From positions 1 to 7,657 of the forward strand of contig DASXNG010000175.1 in the NCBI GenBank assembly GCA_036495225.1: a DNA stretch of 7,657 nucleotides, read 5' to 3'. This DNA is from Galbitalea sp036495225 (GTDB taxonomy: Bacteria; Actinomycetota; Actinomycetes; Actinomycetales; Microbacteriaceae). This document shows positions 1 through 6,305 of this stretch, piece after piece. The position numbers and the translations under genes are program-made. Numbering within the stretch: position 1 is the stretch's first letter; each line of letters opens with the position of its first letter. The notes below the pieces were generated by a model. It did not search any database and was not told the origin of the DNA. It saw only the letters and a program-made list of their open reading frames with translations.

Positions 1-986
1 GGCTCGGGGCTGGCGCCCGGGATGAGCAGCGCGATGCCGGACAGGATGATGATGATCGGCAGGTGCCACAGGTAAATGGTCATCAGCCGCGAGCCGACGA
101 CAAACACAACGGTCTGCGCGGGTTTGGTCCGCATGAGGGCAGCCAGCGCTGGACGGAGCAGTCGCAGCATGCATGCCTGCGCGAGCCCGAGCGCGATGAG
201 CGGCACGGTCGGCGGGTTCAGATTGGTCAGCATGTTCACCGAGTAGGGGCCCCAAGTCGTCAGAGGGACCAGTGACGCATAGCAAACGGCAGCGATGAGC
301 ACGAGCTGCCACCACCGGCGGCGTGCGAACCATCCGTCGGCGTACCAGAATCCGAACTGTTGGATCAGCAGCCACACGCAGAACAGGTTGACGAGTCCGA
401 TGAGCACGTTTCCGGTCGAGTAGCGAAGCGTGTCGACGACGATCGCACCAACAAGCAGCACGACGAGTGTCAGCTTCGGGGCGCGGTCGTGCCATCCGGC
501 CATGACGGGCACAAATGCCTGGCACAGGATGTATGCGGCCAGGAACCACAGCGGCGAACCGGCTCCTGTCGCGATGCCGGACACGAGTGAAGGGTCGATC
601 CCGATGAGTGTCGCCGCGCCGAGGATGACCACGTAGAAGATGAAGAGCGGAAGCGCAGGCTGCGCAAGGCGAAGCACTCGGTTGCGCACGTACTCGCGCC
701 CGCCGCCGCCGCGTCCGGTAAGGCTCCGCCACGATGTGAGACTGGCGAATCCGCCGACGACAAAGAACAGAGGCATGATCTGGCCGAACCAGGTCACATA
801 GGGAAACCACGACTGCTGCTCCACGGGTCGCGAAATGACCAGACCACCGGATGCCGTGCGCCCGACGCCGACGAACAGCAGGTGGATGACGACCACGAGG
901 AGCACGCAGAACACACGAGCGAGGTCGAGCGTGAGATCGCGTTTCGAAAGGTCGATCGCGGGTTTGGTTTCGGCGGCGGCGGTCAT
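1..986 (-). CDS. Membrane acyltransferase, acyltransferase-3 (OafA/YrhL-like) family, 3' end cut by window
   Basis: Reading back from ATG at 986 gives 328 uninterrupted codons up to the window edge, so the C-terminus is missing. The start is supported by GAGGAG seven bases upstream (994-999). The protein is strongly hydrophobic with many membrane segments. Family features seen are the first helix with LDLARVFCVLLVVVIH (residues 20-35, ending in the conserved His35), a helix with PLFFVVGGF (72-80), the basic patch RNRVLRLAQP (101-110), LWFL (146-149) and a late YLWHLP helix. Members of this family move acyl groups, often acetyl, across or onto exported sugars, cell-wall polymers, lipids or antibiotics; the acceptor here cannot be told. 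Most members have about ten helices and 350-400 residues, so little may be missing unless a C-terminal extracytoplasmic domain follows. It lies 136 bases downstream of the four-helix protein on the same strand. Family assignment is firm; substrate is unknown. Confidence 0.88.
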   Translation of the reverse strand, partial: MTAAAETKPAIDLSKRDLTLDLARVFCVLLVVVIHLLFVGVGRTASGGLVISRPVEQQSWFPYVTWFGQIMPLFFVVGGFASLTSWRSLTGRGGGGREYVRNRVLRLAQPALPLFIFYVVILGAATLIGIDPSLVSGIATGAGSPLWFLAAYILCQAFVPVMAGWHDRAPKLTLVVLLVGAIVVDTLRYSTGNVLIGLVNLFCVWLLIQQFGFWYADGWFARRRWWQLVLIAAVCYASLVPLTTWGPYSVNMLTNLNPPTVPLIALGLAQACMLRLLRPALAALMRTKPAQTVVFVVGSRLMTIYLWHLPIIIILSGIALLIPGASPE

Positions 987-1068
987 GCCGTGGCTCCTCG
1001 GGTCTGGGTCAACGTCTGGAAAAACTCGACGGCGTCCAGCGCAGGAACCTGCGACGGCCACGATGCCG

Positions 1069-1100
1069 GGCGGCTGATAGTACCGCTTGCCGCCTGATAG
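1069..1100 (-). repeat. Direct repeat and small inverted repeat upstream of the acyltransferase gene
   Basis: CGGCTGATAG (1071-1080) and CGCCTGATAG (1091-1100) match at nine of ten positions and are exactly 20 bases apart, about two helical turns. The same stretch contains the inverted pair GGCGGC (1069-1074) and GCCGCC (1089-1094) with a 14-base loop. It could be a protein-binding site or a weak terminator for the gene ending at 1123. A possible -10, TACTAT, reads leftward at 1082-1077 but has no recognisable -35. Function is uncertain. Confidence 0.3.
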
Positions 1101-1122
1101 GGCGTCTTGCGGCTCGCGGCTC

Positions 1123-1653
1123 TCAATTCGACTCGACCAAAGCCGCGGTCGGAGCCGCCGCTCGCTTCTGCTCCCGCTCCAACCGCCGAATCAGGCGGTA
1201 CACGATGATCAGCGGGATGATCCCGATGACGCCGAACGACATGTCGATGAGTTCCCAACCCCACGGGATGCCGCGAATCGGCCCGGCGATTGCCGCCAGT
1301 GGAACGACCAGCACGCACGCGATCATGCCCCACTGGATGATCCAGATATTGCGCACCGGGTCGCGGAACGGCCCGATGAACGCGATAGCGATCACGATGT
1401 GGGCGAAGGCAAGCCAGTCGGTGCCGTAAAAGATGAAGGGGTAGTTGTTCGTTGTCGCCACGACGGCGTGGTCTACGAGGTCGATCCAGCTCACGAATCC
1501 CGGCAGCAGAACGTTCGCGGGCAACCAGGTGGTGTGGAGGACGGATGTTGCAAAACCGAGTTCGGCCTCGAGAGGAAACGCGGTTAGGCCTGCTCCGACG
1601 AGGCAAATGATGAAGATGGCAATCCAGATCCTGACCTTGGTGAGCGTGGGCAC
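1123..1653 (-). CDS. Unrecognised integral membrane protein, about four helices
   Basis: This encodes 176 residues starting with GTG and ending in TGA. Hydrophobic segments lie at about residues 8-26, 78-96, 103-124 and 133-155. Between the first and second is a roughly 50-residue polar or amphipathic stretch, probably outside the membrane. The C-terminus is a basic, charged cytoplasmic tail (RLIRRLEREQKR, 153-164). Conspicuous residues are D79 and H85 in YGTDWLAFAHIV, and RDPVRN (97-102). These suggest a real conserved family rather than a random hydrophobic frame, but I cannot name it. No Shine-Dalgarno sequence precedes the GTG. Instead TATGCT ends six bases before it, as expected for a leaderless mRNA. 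It is divergent from the hydrolase gene (starts 78 bases apart) and may be co-transcribed with the downstream acyltransferase. I assign no function. Confidence 0.75.
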   Translation of the reverse strand: MPTLTKVRIWIAIFIICLVGAGLTAFPLEAELGFATSVLHTTWLPANVLLPGFVSWIDLVDHAVVATTNNYPFIFYGTDWLAFAHIVIAIAFIGPFRDPVRNIWIIQWGMIACVLVVPLAAIAGPIRGIPWGWELIDMSFGVIGIIPLIIVYRLIRRLEREQKRAAAPTAALVESN

Positions 1654-1659
1654 GGTGTG

Positions 1660-1665
1660 AGCATA
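1660..1665 (-). promoter_or_regulatory. Candidate -10 element for a leaderless transcript of the four-helix protein gene
   Basis: Reading leftward, TATGCT (1665-1660) is followed by CACACC and then the GTG start at 1653-1651. A TAnnnT hexamer ending six bases before the start would place transcription initiation on or beside the first base of the start codon. There is no clear -35 at the normal distance and no Shine-Dalgarno sequence, which is consistent with leaderless initiation. Confidence 0.45.
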
Positions 1666-1719
1666 TCGGCGTGAAAGATGACGCCGCGTCCGTCGCTGGA
1701 TGCAGAATTCCGCCCCTCT

Positions 1720-1725
1720 TACAGT
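1720..1725 (+). promoter_or_regulatory. Candidate -10 element for a leaderless transcript of the hydrolase gene
   Basis: TACAGT is followed by GGGTTT and then ATG at 1732. The spacing equals that at the divergent gene and at the gene starting at 6424. The -35 match is poor (TGGATG at 1697-1702, 17-base spacer). This geometry favours ATG 1732 over the in-frame ATG at 1678, because a transcript starting at about 1732 would not contain the earlier codon. Confidence 0.5.
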
Positions 1726-1731
1726 GGGTTT

Positions 1732-2748
1732 ATGTCGTCAGTCACGAAGTCGCGGCGTCCTCGCGGGTTATTCACGGGAGGCCTGCTGGCGGCGGGGCTC
1801 GGCGCCATCATCGTCTCGTGGGCGAGCCCGTGGCCCGCGGTGCTCATAATGCGCCGTCTGTTCGAGCGACAAGCCGACGAAACTGCGCGAGAGATGGCCC
1901 CGTATGTTCCGAAGGGTGGGGTCGCCGCTCGACTGAACGTGCAGTACGGGGATCGCGGCAATGAGACCACTCTCGATGTTTTTGCCCCGCTCGTATCTCG
2001 CGATACGCTGCCCGCCGTCGTCTGGATTCACGGGGGAGGCTGGATCTCCGGAACCAGGAAGCACGTCGGCCCATACGCACGAATCATTGCGTGGCATGGC
2101 TACGTCGCCGTCGCGCTCAACTACACGACGGCACCGGAAGCGACCTACCCGACGGCGTTGCGGCAGCTGAACAGCGCGCTCGCGTTTCTCGTCCGACGCG
2201 CGTCCGAGTACGGGATCGACCCTGACCGCATCATCCTCGCGGGGGACTCGGCCGGCGCGCAGCTCGCGAGCCAACTGGCGAACCTCGTCACGAATGAGAA
2301 GTTCGCCAAACGGATGTCGATAACTCCCGCGCTGACGCCCGCTCAGTTACGCGGCGTGGTGCTCAATTGCGGCATCTACGACGTCAGCGGCATCCCGAAA
2401 ATCGTCGGAGTCAACGGCTGGGGTTTCAGGATCGCCCTCTGGGCTTATCTCGACAAGAAGGATTGGTCTCACACGTCCGGGGGTGTCCAGATGTGCAGCA
2501 TCAACTATGCGACGGCAGCGTTCCCGCCGACCTGGATCTCAGGCGGCAATGGGGATGCGTTGACGGCCGTGCAGTCGAAGCCGCTTGCGGCGCGTCTCAC
2601 CTCGCTCGGAGTTCCGGTGACGAGTGTGTTCTACCGGGACCGTCACGTTCCGCGGATGCCGCACGAGTACCAGTTCCACCTGAGGTTTAAGGAGGCACGC
2701 GCGGCTCTCGCGTCGACGCTCGACTTTCTCGGTCACGTCACCGGCTGA
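1732..2748 (+). CDS. Membrane-anchored alpha/beta hydrolase, HSL/esterase-lipase type
   Basis: This encodes 338 residues. An N-terminal basic stretch (SRRPR, 7-11) and a hydrophobic helix (about 13-40) with no obvious cleavage site suggest a membrane anchor with the catalytic domain outside. The oxyanion-hole motif HGGGW lies at 100-104. The nucleophile elbow GDSAG lies at 171-175, making Ser173 the nucleophile. Asp275 in GGNGDAL and His311 in PHEYQF complete the triad. This is the pattern of hormone-sensitive-lipase-like (alpha/beta hydrolase fold 3) carboxylesterases, which hydrolyse ester bonds in short acyl esters, lipids or xenobiotics. The natural substrate cannot be read from sequence. 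A longer form from ATG 1678 would add 18 residues; I prefer 1732 because of the leaderless promoter geometry and because the anchor then begins with a normal positive N-terminus. It converges with acs; its stop codon overlaps the T-tract of the acs terminator. Confidence 0.9.
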   Translation: MSSVTKSRRPRGLFTGGLLAAGLGAIIVSWASPWPAVLIMRRLFERQADETAREMAPYVPKGGVAARLNVQYGDRGNETTLDVFAPLVSRDTLPAVVWIHGGGWISGTRKHVGPYARIIAWHGYVAVALNYTTAPEATYPTALRQLNSALAFLVRRASEYGIDPDRIILAGDSAGAQLASQLANLVTNEKFAKRMSITPALTPAQLRGVVLNCGIYDVSGIPKIVGVNGWGFRIALWAYLDKKDWSHTSGGVQMCSINYATAAFPPTWISGGNGDALTAVQSKPLAARLTSLGVPVTSVFYRDRHVPRMPHEYQFHLRFKEARAALASTLDFLGHVTG

Positions 2749-2793
2749 AAACAGGCTTGGCCCGGAGCGTTCGGGCGCCCCGTGCCAAGCCTG
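2748..2793 (-). terminator. Intrinsic terminator of acs, in the convergent gap with the hydrolase gene
   Basis: CAGGCTTGG (2752-2760) and CCAAGCCTG (2785-2793) form a perfect 9-bp stem. The 24-base loop can pair further (CCCG with CGGG). In the acs direction the stem is followed at once by TTTT (2751-2748), as in a factor-independent terminator. In the hydrolase direction there is no T-run, so termination of that transcript would be weaker. The last T overlaps the first base position following the TG of the hydrolase stop. Confidence 0.75.
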
Positions 2794-2801
2794 GTGGAAA
2801 G

Positions 2802-4775
2802 CTACTCGTCGTCAGCGCCGGAGTGCTGCTCCATGCCGGTGCGGATCGCGTCCATCACGCCGGAGTCGGCAAGGGTTGTCACGTCGCCAACGGGGCGGTC
2901 TTCAGCGACATCCTTCAGCAGTCGACGCATGATCTTGCCGGATCGCGTCTTTGGCAACTCGGCCACGACCATGATCTGGCGAGGCTTGGCGATCGGACCG
3001 ATCTGGGCCGACACGTGCTCTCGCAGTTCCCTCACGATGTGGTCTCCGCCGTCGCCGGCCTCGGCCCGAAGGATCACGAACGCAACGACAGCCTGGCCGG
3101 TCGTCTCGTCGACCGCGCCGACCACCGCGGCCTCGGCGACCTTGGGGTTCGACACAAGAGCAGACTCGATCTCCGTGGTCGAGAGGCGGTGGCCCGAGAT
3201 GTTCATCACGTCGTCAACCCGGCCGAGCAGCCAGAAGTCGCCGTCCTCGTCCTTCTTGGCGCCATCCCCGGCGAAGTATTTGCCCGGGAATTTCGACCAA
3301 TAGGTGTCCTTGTATCGCGCGTCGTCGCCCCAGATCGTGCGGAGCATCGATGGCCACGGCTCCGTGATAACGAGGTACCCACCACTCCCGTTCGGAACCG
3401 AGTTGCCTGCGGCATCCACCACGTCTGCTGCGATACCCGGCAGGGGAGTCATGGCGGCTCCCGGCTTGCCGGCAGTGACACCCGGGAGCGGGCTGATCAT
3501 CAGCGAGCCGGTCTCGGTCTGCCACCAGGTGTCCACGACGGGTGTTTTGTCGTGGCCGATGTTCTTGCGGTACCAGATGTACGCCTCGGGGTTGATCGGT
3601 TCACCAACCGACCCGATGATCTTGAGCGAAGACAGGTCGTACCCCGCAGGCACGTCATTTCCCCACTTCATGAAGGTACGGATGGTGGTCGGCGCGCAGT
3701 ACAGGGTGGTGACCTTGTACTTGTCGATGATCTCCCACCAGCGGCCCTTGTGTGGAGTGTCCGGTGTCCCTTCGTACATGACAGAGGTCGTCGCATTCGA
3801 GAGGGGCCCGTAGACGATGTAGCTGTGGCCGGTCACCCAGCCGATGTCCGCGGCCGTCCAGTAGATGTCGGTCTCGGGCTTCAGGTCGAAGACCTCCCAC
3901 TGGGTGAACGAGCAACCGAGCAGGTATCCACCGGAGGTGTGCAGAATGCCCTTCGGCTTTCCGGTCGTACCGGACGTGTACATGACGTACAGCGGGTGTT
4001 CCGAATCGAACGGCTGCGCCTCGTGGGTGGTGCTCGCGTTCTCTACGGTGTCGTGCCACCAGTGGTCGCGACCCTCCGTCCATGCGACGTCTCCACCCGT
4101 GCGCTTCACGACGAGAACCGTCCTGACCTCCGGGCGGGTGGAGAGCGCGATATCCACCGCGGGCTTGAGCGGAGCCGCCGCCCCGCGGCGGAAGCCGCCG
4201 TCGGCGGTGATGACCACCTTGGCGTCACAGTCGTCAATGCGGGTGCCGAGTGCTTCGGCACTGAATCCGCCGAAGACGACGGTATGGGGAGCGCCGATAC
4301 GGGCGCAGGCCAGCATCGCGACGATGGTTTCCGGGATCATCGGCATGTAGATGGCGACGCGGTCACCGGCCTTAACGCCGAGGCCCTCGAGCGTGTTCGC
4401 CGCCTGGCAGACCATGTCTGTCAGCTGATGGTAGGTGATCGTGCGGGTGTCCCCGGGCTCGCCTTCGAAGTAGTAGGCGACTCGATCGCCGAGTCCGGCC
4501 TCGACGTGGCGATCCAGGCAGTTGTAGGCGACATTGAGTTGGCCACCGACGAACCACTTCGCGAAGGGAGCGTTGCTCCAGTCGAGAACCTGGTCCCATT
4601 TCTTCGACCAGGTCAGTCGCTCGGCCTGTTTGGCCCAGAAAGCGGGGCGATCCTTCGCGGCTTCTGCGTATGCGTCGGCCTTGACGTTTGCGTTTGCCGC
4701 GAACTCCGCACTCGGCGGAAAACGGCGTTCCTCCCTTGAGAGGTTGGACAGCGCAACTTCGGTTGTGTCAGTCAT
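2802..4775 (-). CDS. acs: Acetyl-CoA synthetase (AMP-forming acetate:CoA ligase)
   Basis: This encodes 657 residues, the usual family length (about 650). It makes acetyl-CoA from acetate, ATP and CoA through an acetyl-AMP intermediate in the cytoplasm. Seen in order are the N-terminal ACS domain with RRFPPSAEF (17-25), the phosphate-binding loop YTSGTTGKPKG (266-276), VDTWWQTETG (414-423) with the double Trp typical of acetate-specific enzymes, YFAGDGA (500-506), the hinge and adenylate-binding region GRVDDVMNISGHR (518-530), and the C-terminal PKTRSGKIMRR (608-618). Lys614 is the catalytic lysine that in studied homologues is acetylated to switch the enzyme off. The start at 4775 fits the family N-terminus. 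AAGGGA lies 14 bases upstream, farther than ideal. A start up to 38 codons earlier is open but would run through the upstream stem-loop and looks unlike the family. It sits downstream of satP, with which it makes an acetate-use pair. Confidence 0.97.
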   Translation of the reverse strand: MTDTTEVALSNLSREERRFPPSAEFAANANVKADAYAEAAKDRPAFWAKQAERLTWSKKWDQVLDWSNAPFAKWFVGGQLNVAYNCLDRHVEAGLGDRVAYYFEGEPGDTRTITYHQLTDMVCQAANTLEGLGVKAGDRVAIYMPMIPETIVAMLACARIGAPHTVVFGGFSAEALGTRIDDCDAKVVITADGGFRRGAAAPLKPAVDIALSTRPEVRTVLVVKRTGGDVAWTEGRDHWWHDTVENASTTHEAQPFDSEHPLYVMYTSGTTGKPKGILHTSGGYLLGCSFTQWEVFDLKPETDIYWTAADIGWVTGHSYIVYGPLSNATTSVMYEGTPDTPHKGRWWEIIDKYKVTTLYCAPTTIRTFMKWGNDVPAGYDLSSLKIIGSVGEPINPEAYIWYRKNIGHDKTPVVDTWWQTETGSLMISPLPGVTAGKPGAAMTPLPGIAADVVDAAGNSVPNGSGGYLVITEPWPSMLRTIWGDDARYKDTYWSKFPGKYFAGDGAKKDEDGDFWLLGRVDDVMNISGHRLSTTEIESALVSNPKVAEAAVVGAVDETTGQAVVAFVILRAEAGDGGDHIVRELREHVSAQIGPIAKPRQIMVVAELPKTRSGKIMRRLLKDVAEDRPVGDVTTLADSGVMDAIRTGMEQHSGADDE

Positions 4776-4816
4776 CTTTGAACTGGGTATCCCTTGTATT
4801 GATAGCTTGCCCGGGC

Positions 4817-4832
4817 GCGCACCCCTGCGCAC
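4817..4832. repeat. Short direct repeat in the acs leader
   Basis: GCGCAC occurs at 4817-4822 and again at 4827-4832, ten bases apart, one helical turn. It lies in the 83 bases between the stem-loop and the acs start. It might be a regulator site for acs, but six bases is short for a GC-rich genome. I found no convincing acs promoter and no clear match to the RamB or GlxR sites known for acetate genes in corynebacteria. Confidence 0.2.
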
Positions 4833-4858
4833 CGGCATGTGTGTTTCTATAAACGCTA

Positions 4859-4889
4859 GTGCGGGAGGGCCAGAACATCCCTCCCGCAC
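4859..4889 (-). terminator. Strong stem-loop between satP and acs (terminator or attenuator)
   Basis: GTGCGGGAGGG (4859-4869) and CCCTCCCGCAC (4879-4889) form a perfect 11-bp stem with a 9-base loop. It begins 28 bases after the satP stop. The downstream tract on the transcribed strand is TAGCGTTTATAG, only partly T-rich, so termination may be incomplete. It could end satP transcripts, lower acs expression relative to satP, or protect the satP mRNA 3' end. Confidence 0.7.
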
Positions 4890-4917
4890 CGCCTACTACA
4901 TGGTCACTGCCGGATCT

Positions 4918-5505
4918 TCAGAACTTCGCCGGCACTACCGGCAGCACGACCCGCCTGAAGGTCGAGTTGATCACTCCGGCGAATGAGCCATAGAACGCCA
5001 GAATCGCAGTGACGATACCGAGATATCCGCCGATGTGCCCGATGGTCACACTGGTCGCGAACTCGCCTATGGACAGGAACACGAATGTGAGCGTCAGCGC
5101 GATGAAAACGAGCAAGATCACAAGATTCGTCTTGATCGCAGCGAACGTCATGTAGAGCGTGAAGATGCCCCAGATGAGGAAGTACAGGCCGAGCCCCTGA
5201 TTGTTGATCTCCTTGCCGTTTGCGACGAGCAGGAACCAGGTCGCCATCCAGAACAGACCGAACGACGTGAACGCGGTTGCACCGAAAGTGTTCTTGTTGG
5301 CGAACTCCCAAATGCCAGCAATCACCTGGCCGATGCCGCCGTAGAACAGAGCAAGACCGAGGACGGCGACTCCGCCGTTTGCGATCCAACCCGCGTTTGC
5401 AAAGCTTAAAACGAAGGTGGTGAGCGCGAACGCGGCGAGACCGAGTGGTGCTGGATCAGCGAACCGTGGTCCGACAGGAACTTCCTGATTGTTAAGAGCG
5501 GTCAT
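4918..5505 (-). CDS. satP: Acetate/succinate uptake transporter, AceTr (GPR1/FUN34/YaaH) family
   Basis: This encodes 195 residues, close to E. coli SatP (188). The family signature appears as DPAPLGLAAF (17-26), with Asp where the enterobacterial protein has Asn. Further family stretches are FYGGIGQVIAGIWEF (54-68), NTFGATAFTSFGLFW (72-86), FLIWGIFTLYM (109-119), GGYLGIVTAILAFYGS (159-174) and the C-terminal TFRRVVLPV (182-190). About six membrane helices are visible, the normal fold of this proton-coupled monocarboxylate permease or channel. Start at 5505 is supported by AAGGAG five bases upstream (5511-5516) and by the family N-terminus; a start 29 codons earlier would add a Cys/Arg-rich segment unlike the family. 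It precedes acs on the same strand, so uptake and activation of acetate are encoded together. It follows padR with a 150-base gap containing a stem-loop and a candidate promoter. Confidence 0.95.
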   Translation of the reverse strand: MTALNNQEVPVGPRFADPAPLGLAAFALTTFVLSFANAGWIANGGVAVLGLALFYGGIGQVIAGIWEFANKNTFGATAFTSFGLFWMATWFLLVANGKEINNQGLGLYFLIWGIFTLYMTFAAIKTNLVILLVFIALTLTFVFLSIGEFATSVTIGHIGGYLGIVTAILAFYGSFAGVINSTFRRVVLPVVPAKF

Positions 5506-5521
5506 TTCTACTCCTTCATCA

Positions 5522-5541
5522 GCCCAGCGTCGTTGCCGGGC
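5522..5541 (-). other. Leader stem-loop next to the satP ribosome binding site
   Basis: GCCCAGC (5522-5528) and GCCGGGC (5535-5541) can form a 7-bp stem in the mRNA, one pair being G-U, with a 6-base loop. It ends five bases before the AAGGAG of satP. Such a hairpin could influence translation or mRNA stability, or may be chance in GC-rich DNA. Confidence 0.3.
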
Positions 5542-5552
5542 TCCTAATCCGG

Positions 5553-5581
5553 ACGCTACTCCCGCCCCACAGGCGCAGCAA
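5553..5581 (-). promoter_or_regulatory. Candidate satP promoter
   Basis: TTGCTG (5581-5576) and TAGCGT (5558-5553) are separated by 17 bases and read toward satP, giving a leader of about 40 bases. The -35 matches the consensus at only three of six positions and the -10 fits TAnnnT. It lies just after the stem-loop that follows padR, where an independent satP promoter would be expected. Confidence 0.35.
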
Positions 5582-5624
5582 GGCCCTGTCACGATTTCAT
5601 AACGAACTGAAAAGTGGCAGGGCC
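5582..5624 (-). terminator. Stem-loop after padR, probable terminator
   Basis: GGCCCTGTCAC (5582-5592) and GTGGCAGGGCC (5614-5624) pair over 11 bases, one of them G-U, around a 21-base loop that can itself pair (TTTCA with TGAAA). It starts about 30 bases beyond the padR stop. No T-run follows in the padR direction, so it may pause or process RNA rather than terminate alone. It suggests that padR and satP are largely separate transcripts. Confidence 0.5.
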
Positions 5625-5655
5625 CGTGGATTTGTTGCGATTTACCGCAAATTAT

Positions 5656-6252
5656 TCAGTCGGCGAGGATCGCGTAAAGCGCACGACGAGTTTCGTCGAT
5701 TTTCTCGATCGCCTTGGCGCGTTGCTCATCGGTTGCAGCAAAACGGAACTGGTGCACAACGCCCATCAGTTTGCCGATGCTCTCGTGCAATCCGGCGTCC
5801 GCGCGCATGCGGGCGTCTGAGCTCTGCCACACGTTCGCGAGTTGCTCTGCGTGCTCGGCGACCCACGCGCGGCCGGCTTCGGTCAGCTGAAAATCGGTGC
5901 GCTTGCCATCACCTGTCGTCTCGATGAGTTCCTCATCGACGAGCTGCTGGAGCGTCGGATATACCGAACCGGGGCTCGGCGTCCAGGTGCCCCCGGAGCG
6001 ATCACCGATCTCTTTGATGAGGCCGTAGCCGTTGCGGGGCTCCTCGGCGAGCAGGGACAGGATGGCGATGCGCACGTCTCCGCGACGCTTGCGCTGCGGT
6101 CCGGGCGGCATGAAACCGCGGGGGCCGAAGCCGCCAAATCCGGGCCCCATCGGGGCGTAGCGGAATCCGTCGCGGCGTTGGCGAGGGTCGCCGTGGCCGC
6201 CGCCGTGGTCGCTTGGGTCATGGTGGTAACGGTGTGGGTAGTCGTTTCTCAT
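5656..6252 (-). CDS. PadR-family transcriptional regulator with His/Gly/Pro-rich N-terminal tail
   Basis: This encodes 198 residues. The winged helix-turn-helix spans about 55-130, with family stretches RRGDVRIAILSLLAEEPRNGYGLI (56-79, shown here as its key run), SPGSVYPTLQQL (93-104) and the wing GDGKRTDFQLTEAG (114-127). The C-terminal helices (about 131-196) should form the dimer interface. PadR proteins are usually repressors, often of their own gene and of neighbouring transporters. The first 53 residues are unusual: His at 7, 10, 11, 16 and 20 together with GGGHG, then a Gly/Phe/Pro stretch (29-52). Gly- and Arg-rich tails are known in actinobacterial PadR proteins, but the His cluster could bind metal; that is inference. 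The start has AAAGGA seven bases upstream. Its promoter carries a perfect palindrome. It precedes satP and acs on the same strand and is divergent from the proline-rich gene. Its target beyond itself is unknown. Confidence 0.92.
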   Translation of the reverse strand: MRNDYPHRYHHDPSDHGGGHGDPRQRRDGFRYAPMGPGFGGFGPRGFMPPGPQRKRRGDVRIAILSLLAEEPRNGYGLIKEIGDRSGGTWTPSPGSVYPTLQQLVDEELIETTGDGKRTDFQLTEAGRAWVAEHAEQLANVWQSSDARMRADAGLHESIGKLMGVVHQFRFAATDEQRAKAIEKIDETRRALYAILAD

Positions 6253-6283
6253 GATGTTGTCCTTTCAAGACTTCAAAGTTGGC

Positions 6284-6302
6284 TCGTTGTTCTATCAACG
6301 AT
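6284..6302. promoter_or_regulatory. Possible extra half-sites beside the PadR operator
   Basis: AACGAT at 6297-6302 repeats the arm of the palindrome exactly 11 bases from the arm at 6308-6313, one helical turn. TCGTTG (6284-6289) and CAACGA (6296-6301) form a second, looser inverted repeat. This could extend regulator binding into the padR leader, but the sites are short. Confidence 0.3.
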
Positions 6303-6305
6303 GCT

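Noticed and set aside
983..1606. A 207-codon minus-strand frame overlapping the four-helix protein gene
   Set aside because: The product is Arg/His/Pro-rich low-complexity sequence, typical of the wrong frame of a GC-rich gene, while the alternative frame gives a clean membrane protein.
1678..1731. Earlier ATG at 1678 for the hydrolase
   Set aside because: It lacks a ribosome binding site, and the proposed promoter at 1720-1725 would start transcription downstream of it. Not fully excluded if another promoter exists.
2757..4739. A 660-codon open frame on the plus strand antisense to acs
   Set aside because: It lies wholly over a certain acs gene, its product is Arg/Asp/Val-rich without any family pattern, and it uses a TTG start inside the terminator. 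Long antisense frames are common opposite highly expressed GC-rich genes.
4776..4889. N-terminal extension of acs by 38 codons
   Set aside because: It would start inside the perfect stem-loop at 4859-4889 and adds sequence unlike acetyl-CoA synthetases. The family N-terminus begins at 4775.
5506..5592. N-terminal extension of satP by 29 codons
   Set aside because: The extension is Cys/Arg-rich and unlike the family, and the start at 5505 has a well-placed AAGGAG.
5635..5650. TTGCG/CGCAA small inverted repeat just after padR
   Set aside because: Five base pairs with a six-base loop is too weak to call a terminator or operator beside the stronger stem-loop at 5582-5624.
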